Assembly (NCBI GenBank): GCA_036266975.1
Contig: DATAWZ010000045.1
Span: forward strand, 1-27,855
Direction: 5' to 3'
Origin: DATAWZ01 sp036266975
GTDB taxonomy: Bacteria > Actinomycetota > Thermoleophilia > Solirubrobacterales > Solirubrobacteraceae
Length of the DNA stretch: 27,855 bases
Within the stretch, counting starts at the first letter, position 1. Every line of letters begins with the position of its first letter. The notes beneath the pieces are model-generated. The model saw only the letters and a list, made by a program, of their open reading frames with translations, searched no databases and was not told where the DNA came from. A program made the position numbers and the translations under genes. Of this stretch, positions 1 to 7,168 are shown piece after piece.

Positions 1-89
1 GCGCGAACCGCACGACCCACGAGACCCCCGCGTCCCTCCGGGGACCCGCGCACGACACCCAACCCCTCCCAACCACAGCAAAGTCCTGC

Positions 90-557
90 TCAGGAGCACC
101 ATCGACCCCTCACCCTGACCACATCCATACCGGGAGACCCCATATTGGGGAGGCAGGCTCTGATCATCAGGAAATACCCTTCCAGGTCGGCGCCCCCGAT
201 GATATCTCGCCAGTTGTCCAGCGACGCCTCATGGACTCCCGCCATCGTGCCAGGGTGGTCGATGCCGTATTGCCAGCCAACGCCGGCGTTGTTGATGAGT
301 ACGTCGATGCGCCCGAACGTGTCGATCGCCGCCTTCGCCACCCGGTCGCCGCTTGTCGGGTCCTCGAGGTCGGCGGACACCACAATCCCCTCGCCTCCCG
401 CGCCATTGACGGCAGCGAGCGCCTCCTCCAACGCCTCAGTTCGCCGTGCTGACCCGACCACGCGCGCTCCCTCTCGACCGAAGAGCTCCATCGTCGCGCG
501 GCCGATACCGCTGCTCGCCCCCGTGATGACGGCGACCTTATCGTCTAGACGACCCAT
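90..557 (-). pseudogene. Truncated SDR-family oxidoreductase
   Basis: This is the N-terminal half of a short-chain dehydrogenase/reductase that would use NAD(P)H on an alcohol or ketone. The cofactor motif TGASSGIG is at residues 12-19 and NNAG at 89-92, so the Rossmann half is intact. Family similarity stops near residue 139 (about position 141). The last 16 residues look unrelated, and a stop follows at 155 aa against a usual length of about 250. The catalytic Ser and the YxxxK motif are therefore absent and the product should be inactive. The start has a good AGGAGGA site just upstream. It is the last gene of the minus-strand operon, 144 bases after the 519-aa gene. The break could be real (deletion or insertion) or an assembly join close to the window edge. 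Confidence 0.75.
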
Positions 558-701
558 TCTTCCTCCTCACGTATCTGTTGACGTCGCCGGGCGCGACGGT
601 TAGGCCCGCCCGCCCCTAGATCCCCGCGAGTGCCCTGGCCGGCGAGATGGCCCACCGCCGAGCGCGAGCACCGCGGGGGCATTGCCGGCTTGCGGCGCCG
701 A

Positions 702-2261
702 TCATCGAGTCGCCCCTTCACGAAGCTCGCCCAGATCGCCCTGCTGCACGCCCGCGCCGCGCCCGTTGAGCGTGTGTGACTTCGCCTGTGCGGCCCGATA
801 GAGCTCGTGTGCCCGCGGATCATCGGCATGGTTCTTGATCCACGTGTCATCGTCATACCAACGCAGCTCCCAGGCTGCCGGCCGGAACTCGCGCGCGAGC
901 CGGTTGCACTCGGCTTGAGTGAGCTTGCCGCGCGTCGTCGTGTACCGTTCGGTCTTCGCCGGCAGGCTACTGCTGCCAGGCTGCATCGGTCCGACCGTCG
1001 CGGTCCACTCGTCATCGGCGAGGACCGAATACGGGACAGGCGTCCACAATTCGCCTCGTGCGTCGGAGAACTTGGCCATGTGATACTCACTCCAGGTCTG
1101 AGAGCGCATCGAGACGAGGCCCACAGTCTCGGCGATGACCGAGTTGCCGTACTCGTCGTTGAACAGCGGCTTGAAGCGCTGCACACGCTCGTCAACAGTG
1201 AACCAGTCTTCTTGTTCATAGACACCGGCGTAATGAGCCAGATCCTTGATCACCGCGTAGTAGACCAGCAGGCCAGCGTCGATCATCTGCTCGCGCGACC
1301 AGCCGGCCATCATCGTCCACATGTCCGTGGTCGCGGCCATCATCGTCTCGCGCAGATGGTCGAGATATTCGGCCAGCTCGCTGGCTGAGTTCATGTGCAC
1401 TGGCTCGAAGCCGTCCGCCAAGAAGTCGGACGTGTACAAGCCGATGCCTACGATGTTCGCCGAGTCATAGCTCGGTGACGCCTCGAAGCTTCCCCAGTCG
1501 TCCACGATGTGGAAGTGGGTGTCCTTCATGATCACGGGTATGGTGAGATTGTTTACCTCTATAGCGGCCGCGACGTCGTCCATCCACGGATAGTCGCATT
1601 CGGCAAGGTCGATGAGGTCCCTCACCAGCATCTCACCGCCGCCGGCCGTGCGATAGGGTCCATGGTTGTTGAAGGACAGGCGGCATTCGCAATGGCTCAG
1701 GAACCCATATGCTGATGCGGTCGCGAGAAACCTGGTCAGCGCCGTGTGAAGGCGATCACCGGGTATCACGCCGAGGGCGTCGGCCTCGAACACTTGCGCC
1801 CATCGCTCGGGCAGAATCTGAGCGCGATGACCTGCGTCGCTTGGTAGGCCGTGAGCGTGAGCACGATGGTACGCCAGGCTGCAGCGCTCCGCGAAGTCGA
1901 GAACGCAGAGGACGTCGTCAACCGCGTCCGTCGGCTGCAACAGCCCCATGTCGAGCAGAATCTGGCGTCCGCCAAGGTAAAACTGGGGGATCAGCCCGAG
2001 GGTGACCGTGTTGGCGTAGCTGCCGTCGCATCGGGCGCGGTCGCCAAGCTCCTCTGCGGGCCTGGCCGCCTCGATCTTGCGGATGAGCCCGGGCCAGCGA
2101 TACCACGCGTTGAGGTACGAGAGCGCAATGTAGGGGTTGACCGGAAAGAGTTTCGATTCCTGCACCGTACGAGTCGTACATTGCCAGTAGAATGCGTCGC
2201 TCGATTTGCGCGCCCAAGCGTTGGCGCGTAGCAGCGACGCATAAGTGTGGTTGGTGGGCAC
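702..2261 (-). CDS. Conserved-looking protein of unknown function (519 aa), dikinase operon
   Basis: I do not recognise this family. The protein appears soluble, with no signal peptide or membrane segment, and is rich in Trp, Tyr, His and acidic residues. Clusters that could bind metal or substrate are HAHG (135-138), HCEC (190-193), NNHGPYR (198-204) and DTHFHIVDDW (247-256). The GTG start at 2261 is preceded by a strong GGGAGGAG site and lies 12 bases after the stop of the swivel-domain gene, so the two are very likely co-transcribed and co-regulated. The reading frame is long and uninterrupted with normal protein composition, so it is a real gene. Its place beside two phospho-histidine proteins suggests it may bind or convert the compound being phosphorylated, or act on the product. 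That is inference only. Confidence 0.85.
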   Translation of the reverse strand: MPTNHTYASLLRANAWARKSSDAFYWQCTTRTVQESKLFPVNPYIALSYLNAWYRWPGLIRKIEAARPAEELGDRARCDGSYANTVTLGLIPQFYLGGRQILLDMGLLQPTDAVDDVLCVLDFAERCSLAYHRAHAHGLPSDAGHRAQILPERWAQVFEADALGVIPGDRLHTALTRFLATASAYGFLSHCECRLSFNNHGPYRTAGGGEMLVRDLIDLAECDYPWMDDVAAAIEVNNLTIPVIMKDTHFHIVDDWGSFEASPSYDSANIVGIGLYTSDFLADGFEPVHMNSASELAEYLDHLRETMMAATTDMWTMMAGWSREQMIDAGLLVYYAVIKDLAHYAGVYEQEDWFTVDERVQRFKPLFNDEYGNSVIAETVGLVSMRSQTWSEYHMAKFSDARGELWTPVPYSVLADDEWTATVGPMQPGSSSLPAKTERYTTTRGKLTQAECNRLAREFRPAAWELRWYDDDTWIKNHADDPRAHELYRAAQAKSHTLNGRGAGVQQGDLGELREGATR

Positions 2262-2273
2262 GTCGACTCCTCC

Positions 2274-2999
2274 CTAGCTCAGCTTGATGATCCGAGCGCG
2301 GTGCTCGGCTCCGTCTTCGGCCGTGGCGTAGGCATCCGCAGCGGGCCTCGAATACTCCACTTCGACTTCATCGCCGTCTCGTAGGCCATCGAGCGTTGCG
2401 GCCATCAAGCAGGGCACTCCGTGCTCTCTCGTGAGGATCCCGAGGTGCGACCGGACGGTCCCCCCGAGACAGATCACGCCCGCGAATTCACCAAGAATGG
2501 GAGCGGTCAGCGTTCCGCCTGAGTCGTCGATGACCGCGATCGTGTCCTCGGGCACGCCCTCGGACAGGAGCTCCATCACCTTCTCGACAGAGGAGACAAA
2601 GCGCGCGGTGCCGGTGACATCGTGGTCGGCGCGGAACACGTTGGCACCGCTGCCGACAACCGCCCGACCCAGCTCGTCCGTCTGGCTGGACTCCGCGACC
2701 TCACGCTCCGCAACCGGCTTGTACTTCTCGGGGCTCTCCTTTAGAGAGACGACGGCTGACATCTCGAATCGATATCCGGTCGCGAGCAGGTCCGCCTCGA
2801 TCCGCTCGAAGTCCGGGCGGCTGAGGAAGTCCGGATCGTGAACCACCTCCTCCCATTTCCTCCCGCTGGAGGCGAGCCGATCGGCCATGAGGCGCCGGAT
2901 CGCCCTGTGATACTGCTCGACGATCGGGGTGGCGGAAGTACGCGGCCATTTATCCCCGTGGGGAGCGCGGCTGTCCTCGCTCGTGGGCGTTCCGCTCAT
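2274..2999 (-). CDS. Stand-alone PEP-utilising-enzyme mobile (swivel) domain protein
   Basis: The C-terminal part of this 241-aa protein resembles the swivelling phospho-histidine domain of PEP synthase and pyruvate phosphate dikinase. The GG-x3-SH motif is at 179-185 with His185 as the expected phosphorylated residue, followed by a REHGVPCLMA stretch. The N-terminal 110 residues are helical-looking and match nothing I recognise. The start at 2999 is chosen because its ATG overlaps the stop of the upstream dikinase gene (ATGA) and has a GAGGAGG site; a longer open frame upstream lies inside that gene and is not used. The neighbouring dikinase-like protein already carries its own swivel domain, so this is a second His carrier. 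It may receive phosphate from the first or from ATP and pass it to an acceptor. No ATP-grasp domain is present in this protein. Confidence 0.85.
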   Translation of the reverse strand: MSGTPTSEDSRAPHGDKWPRTSATPIVEQYHRAIRRLMADRLASSGRKWEEVVHDPDFLSRPDFERIEADLLATGYRFEMSAVVSLKESPEKYKPVAEREVAESSQTDELGRAVVGSGANVFRADHDVTGTARFVSSVEKVMELLSEGVPEDTIAVIDDSGGTLTAPILGEFAGVICLGGTVRSHLGILTREHGVPCLMAATLDGLRDGDEVEVEYSRPAADAYATAEDGAEHRARIIKLS

Positions 3000-4783
3000 G
3001 TGTCCTCCTCGGTTCGTGCTTCCGCGCTGCCTCTCCCATCTTCCTCGCGCGCTGCATGCGCTAGGTGCAGCAGGAGCAGCGCCTCGTCCTGCTCGGGCCT
3101 TCGGACGACGGTGGTGACTCCGCTCGCCACGACGGCCCGCGCCCCCGCCGCGCTCGCTACTACGCAGCCGGCAACCGCAGGGGCGCCTCGGATCACCTCC
3201 GCGAGCGCCTCGATGCTGGGGTCCACCTCGCCCGTGCGGGCATCGAGGTCGACGACTTCCTCCGCCGACTCCACGATGCGTACCGGGCACTGCTCACGGG
3301 CCCAGGCCAATAGCGCATCGAAACCCGGCACGCTGCCGGCGTCCGTCTCCTCGAGTGCCAGGCGGCCTGCGTAGACCACTCCCGCGCCGCCGTCGACCGT
3401 GATCTCCTGTCCGGCCCATCCGCCGGTCGTCCCCTCGCCCACCCCGACCACGCTGGGTCGCCCGAGGGCCCGACTGACCACGGCAGCATGCGAGGTAGCT
3501 CCGCCTCTCTCGGTTACCAGCCCCCGCGCCGCGATGATGCCCTCGATGTCCGCCGGGCTGGTCATCGGCCGCGCGAGCACGACATCACCGTCAGCCGCCT
3601 GGGCATCTTCGCCGTCCAGGACGACGGTCCCCCACGCCACCCCGGGGCACGCAGGCACCCCCTCCGCCAAGATCTCGGCCGTGTCAAGGGCGGGCGGAGC
3701 GATACGTGGTGCGATGGCGGCCGCCAACTGCTCGGAGCTGACCCGCGACAGCGCGCTGCGGCGATCGATGATCCCTTCGGAGGCAAGGTCCGCGGCGATG
3801 CGAACGGCGGCAACCGCTGAGCGCTTAGCCGCGCGCGTTTGAAGCAGATACAGTCGCCCCTGCTCCACCGTAAACTCGATGTCCTGAACGTCGCGGTGCT
3901 CGCGCTCGAGCAACTGGCCCGCCTCCACGAGCTCCCGATGCACCTCGGGCATCTCCCGCTGCAACGTCGAGAGCGAGGCTGGGGAGTGCGTGCCCCCGAC
4001 GACATCATCGCCCTGCGCCCCGAGAAGCCATTCCCCGTACGCGGCCGGCGCTCCGTTCAGCGGGTCGCGCGTGAACAAGACCCCGGTCCCGGACCGCTTT
4101 CCCAGATTACCGAACGCCATCGCCTGCACCACGACAGCGGTGCCGCCTTCGTCAGAGAGGCCCCATTGCCTCCTATACGCCACTGCTCTGCGCGATGACC
4201 ACGACTCGAATACGGCGCAAATCGCTGCGCGAAGTTGCTCGAGGGGATTCGTGGGGACCTGCAGCCCGCAGCTCTCGGCCACTGCGGCCCGAGCGTCCTC
4301 GGGAGCCGACGCCGCCTCGGGCGAATCGACCGGCGCGCGCAGGACGATCGTCCCGAAGTCGTACACAAACCGCGTATGGGTCGCCCGGGCGAACGCACGG
4401 TCACCACACATCCGGGCAAGGGCGCGCTCGACGTCATCATTGATCCCCAGGTTCAGAATTGTGTCCATCATTCCCGGCATGCTCATCGCCGCCCCTGAGC
4501 GCACGGAGACGAGCATCGGAGCCTCGAGGTCGCCAAAGCTACGGCCCGCTTTGCCTTCCAGCTCCCCCACGCCGGCGATCACCTCCTCCCAGATCCCGCT
4601 CTCCAGCTCAAGACCAGCGAGGCGGTAACGCTGCCCGACCGCAATGGGAATGACGAATGCCGGCGGCACGGAGAGCCCGAGGGCGGCCATTTTGGCGATG
4701 CTGCCACCCTTGCCACCTACCACGTCGCGCGGGTAAACCACCGTGCCATCGAGTGGGAGCACGTGCTCGCGAGTCTCCCTCAT
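2996..4783 (-). CDS. Pyruvate-phosphate-dikinase-like protein lacking the PEP/pyruvate barrel
   Basis: Residues 1-355 are a PPDK-type ATP-grasp domain: GGKGGS near 23, the PPDK signature VSVRSGA..SMPGMMDTILN at about 92-111, and QDIEFTVE..LYLLQTR at about 300-317. Residues 375-475 are a PPDK swivel domain with ERGGATSHAAVV, the phosphorylated residue being His432. Full-length PPDK (about 870 aa) continues into a large PEP/pyruvate barrel; here only about 105 residues follow, beginning like the barrel (FDALLAWA) and then diverging. Autophosphorylation by ATP is therefore expected, but transfer to pyruvate is not. The start at 4783 forms an ATGA overlap with the upstream 203-aa gene and has a GAGGAG site. 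Known split relatives phosphorylate phenols (phenylphosphate synthase; CreHI of p-cresol catabolism), so an organic hydroxyl acceptor is plausible but unproven. Confidence 0.9.
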   Translation of the reverse strand: MRETREHVLPLDGTVVYPRDVVGGKGGSIAKMAALGLSVPPAFVIPIAVGQRYRLAGLELESGIWEEVIAGVGELEGKAGRSFGDLEAPMLVSVRSGAAMSMPGMMDTILNLGINDDVERALARMCGDRAFARATHTRFVYDFGTIVLRAPVDSPEAASAPEDARAAVAESCGLQVPTNPLEQLRAAICAVFESWSSRRAVAYRRQWGLSDEGGTAVVVQAMAFGNLGKRSGTGVLFTRDPLNGAPAAYGEWLLGAQGDDVVGGTHSPASLSTLQREMPEVHRELVEAGQLLEREHRDVQDIEFTVEQGRLYLLQTRAAKRSAVAAVRIAADLASEGIIDRRSALSRVSSEQLAAAIAPRIAPPALDTAEILAEGVPACPGVAWGTVVLDGEDAQAADGDVVLARPMTSPADIEGIIAARGLVTERGGATSHAAVVSRALGRPSVVGVGEGTTGGWAGQEITVDGGAGVVYAGRLALEETDAGSVPGFDALLAWAREQCPVRIVESAEEVVDLDARTGEVDPSIEALAEVIRGAPAVAGCVVASAAGARAVVASGVTTVVRRPEQDEALLLLHLAHAAREEDGRGSAEARTEEDT

Positions 4784-5391
4784 GACGGCTCCTCGCGCTC
4801 TCGGCCCAGCATGCGAAGGAGATCCTCGTGAAGCTCGAACCATACGGTGTGGTAGCTGCCGACCCCGACACCGCTCATGAACTGGTAATCGCCGGCAAGC
4901 ACGCGTTCGTATGCCGCGTCCAACCGGCGCGTGTACTCCCCCATCCGCCCGTCCAGCTGTTCAAACATCCCGAGCGGCCGCTGCGCTCGCTCATGCTGTG
5001 CTCCAAAGCGATCGATGACCTCGTTGTCATACTCGGCATCGGAGTGATCGTTAGCGACGCGCCCCGCTCCTACCGGCATCATTTGCCAGTCGGTAAACAC
5101 AGTGAGAAGGCTCCGGTTGACCTTTTCGAATGCTTCATACGCCGCAGCCGCCTCGCCGCTTGCCCGCCAGTTGGCGAATGCATTAGGATATTCCGCGTCC
5201 AACCACGCGCGACCAGCAGGTGTGGCTATATATGTCCCTTTCCCGGCCATCACGTGCCCTTCTGCCTCCGCGGCATCGAGCGCCAGTAACACCGCGGCCT
5301 CGTCTCGCCCGAGCAAGTCGGCGACAGCCGTGGCCCCTCCGGCCTTCTTCACCACCAGGCCATGAACCGCCAGCAACCTGATCCCAGTCAT
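4780..5391 (-). CDS. Winged-helix-like protein of the dikinase operon (203 aa)
   Basis: Residues 5-65 read like a small winged helix: a helix-turn-helix stretch (TAVADLLGRDEAAVLLALDA, 21-40) followed by a GKGTYIATPAG wing (51-60). The remaining 140 residues are helical, rich in Glu and Arg, and unrecognised. It could be a local regulator or a non-DNA-binding partner of the dikinase. The start at 5391 is supported by a GAGGAAG site directly upstream; a longer open frame extends further but shows no protein-like character. Its stop overlaps the start of the dikinase gene (ATGA), implying translational coupling and matched amounts, which is unusual for an ordinary transcription factor and hints at a structural or subunit role. 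It is 115 bases downstream of the acyl-CoA synthetase stop. Confidence 0.8.
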   Translation of the reverse strand: MTGIRLLAVHGLVVKKAGGATAVADLLGRDEAAVLLALDAAEAEGHVMAGKGTYIATPAGRAWLDAEYPNAFANWRASGEAAAAYEAFEKVNRSLLTVFTDWQMMPVGAGRVANDHSDAEYDNEVIDRFGAQHERAQRPLGMFEQLDGRMGEYTRRLDAAYERVLAGDYQFMSGVGVGSYHTVWFELHEDLLRMLGREREEPS

Positions 5392-5506
5392 CGGCTTCCT
5401 CGCCGCCGCGCCGCCTCTCGGGCTGGCAAATGCCCTAGCGTGTGCAGGCCATCGTCTTCCGCACCAGCGGGGAAGGAGCGCAGGGTGTGCCGACCATACT
5501 CCGAGG

Positions 5507-7006
5507 TCATCGTGCCTCTTCGGGAGTTTGTACCGCGCTTTCGCTGCCTTCCTTTCGCAGCGCGTCGCGGACGGCGCGTCGCAGGATCTTGCCAGCCGCA
5601 CTCTTTGGTAGCTCGGGCCAGGTGTGGTAGGCCCGAGGCCGCTTGTACCCGGCGATCCGCCTCTGCAGGTGCTCATCGAGATCGCCAAAGGGCACCTGCG
5701 CCCGGGTCGTGACGACCGCGTGGATGACTTCACCCCACTTCTCGTCGCTGACCCCCACCACCGCTGCCTCCATCACACTTGGATGCTCGAGCAGCACGTC
5801 TTCAACCTCGCGTGGGTACACGTTGAACCCGCCGCTGATAATCATGTCGTTCCGCCGGTCTAGGAGAAACAGGTAGCCGGCATCGTCCATGTAGCCGATG
5901 TCGCCTGTATGGAGCCACCCTCCAGCCAAGGTGGAGGCCGTCTCCGCCTCCCGACGCCAGTATCCCGCCATCACGATTGGCCCTCGAGCCACGACCTCGC
6001 CGCTCTCTCCACGAGGACATTCCTCTCCCGCGTCATCGACTACGCGAACGGCCGTCATCTTGTACGGGCGCCCAGCCGAGCCCACTCTTCCGTGCTCTTC
6101 AGGCCGCAGCAGGCTGATCGTCATCGGCGCTTCGGCCTGGCCGTAGGTCTGGCACAGGACCTGACCAAACACCTCTTCACTACGTCGCGCAACCGCCGGA
6201 GCGATGGGTGAGGCACCGTAACACAGGCGCCGCATACTGCTGGCGTCCACGTCGGCGAGATTCGGCTCCTCAAGCAACGCAGCCATCATGGTGGGAACGA
6301 GAAAGGTTCGGCGCGCTCGCCTCCGCTCGAGCTCCTCCAAGAACTCGCCGGGCCGGAAGCGCGGCAGCAAGACGTTGACTCCGCCACACACCAGGTGTGG
6401 CAGGAAGTATGAGCCGCTGGCATGCGATACCGGCGCAGCGTGGAGCATGACGTCTCCGGGCTCGATACCTGGGACATGTTCGAGGAGGTAGTTGGTCAGC
6501 TGAGCGTGCAAACCGCCGAGGGTAAGCATCACGCCCTTCGGCCGGCCCGTGGTACCGCCGGTATAGGCGATACGATAGGGCTCACCGTCTGGTACTGCGA
6601 TGTCACACCGATCCAGGCGCCCGGAGAGCGCAAGATCGTTGACCTCGCGGCGACTAAACGTCAGCTCGACTGGCGCCGTGATGGCTGATCCGTCAGAAAT
6701 CACGGCGCGGCAGTCGGCGTCTTGGACTTTGAAGGCCTGATCGGCTGGCGTGTCGCGCGCATTGAGCCCCACGCGAAGTAGCCCTGCCCGCGCGAGGGCA
6801 CAATAGACGAGCAGCTCCTCGATGCAATTCGGCAGAGCGACGGCAAGGCGGTCTCCTGGGGCCAAGCCCCGATCGAGGAGTGCGTTGGCGAGTCTCACCG
6901 TGCTCTGCTCGAACTCCACGAAGCTCACGACCCGTTCCGCGTCGACGATTGCCGGTGCGTCGCCGAACTCCCTGGCCGCGCGGCGAAGCAAGTCCTGAAT
7001 CAGCAA
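5507..7006 (-). CDS. AMP-forming acyl-CoA synthetase (ANL superfamily)
   Basis: This enzyme activates a carboxylic acid with ATP to an acyl-adenylate and then an acyl-CoA thioester in the cytoplasm. The P-loop TGGTTGRPKGV is at about 149-159, an adenylate-binding stretch QTYGQAE lies mid-protein, the hinge region contains GWLHTGDIGY and DRRNDMIISGG, and the C-terminal PKSAAGKILRR carries the catalytic Lys. At 499 aa it is complete. The substrate cannot be read from the sequence; the overall form is that of medium/long-chain or aryl acid ligases. The start is a TTG at 7006 whose N-terminus fits the family; the frame stays open upstream to about 7140 without an ATG or GTG, so the start is uncertain. 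It is the first gene of the minus-strand operon, about 160 bases after the PucR-type regulator. Confidence 0.92.
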   Translation of the reverse strand: MLIQDLLRRAAREFGDAPAIVDAERVVSFVEFEQSTVRLANALLDRGLAPGDRLAVALPNCIEELLVYCALARAGLLRVGLNARDTPADQAFKVQDADCRAVISDGSAITAPVELTFSRREVNDLALSGRLDRCDIAVPDGEPYRIAYTGGTTGRPKGVMLTLGGLHAQLTNYLLEHVPGIEPGDVMLHAAPVSHASGSYFLPHLVCGGVNVLLPRFRPGEFLEELERRRARRTFLVPTMMAALLEEPNLADVDASSMRRLCYGASPIAPAVARRSEEVFGQVLCQTYGQAEAPMTISLLRPEEHGRVGSAGRPYKMTAVRVVDDAGEECPRGESGEVVARGPIVMAGYWRREAETASTLAGGWLHTGDIGYMDDAGYLFLLDRRNDMIISGGFNVYPREVEDVLLEHPSVMEAAVVGVSDEKWGEVIHAVVTTRAQVPFGDLDEHLQRRIAGYKRPRAYHTWPELPKSAAGKILRRAVRDALRKEGSESAVQTPEEAR

Positions 7007-7168
7007 CGCCGGTACCGTCCCTCTCGGCGATCGGATATCGACGCGGGAGCCTTCGGTCCCGTCCGTCGCGGCATGGTGTAGGCGCTCGTACGCAGCATCT
7101 CGATCGCTTCTAGTCTTCCTCAGCCGGGCGTGCCGTCAATCATGTCCCGGGCGTGGCGTTTGTGGACT

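Noticed and set aside
32..45. Short hairpin GTCCC/GGGAC beyond the broken SDR
   Set aside because: Only five base pairs in GC-rich DNA with no T-run; not distinguishable from chance.
545..1225. A 226-codon minus-strand frame over the end of the 519-aa gene
   Set aside because: Ser/Arg-rich shadow of the 519-aa frame, without any recognisable motif.
3000..3290. Longer start for the swivel-domain protein
   Set aside because: The extra residues lie inside the dikinase gene and are Gly/Arg-rich; the ATGA overlap with a strong ribosome-binding site fixes the start at 2999.
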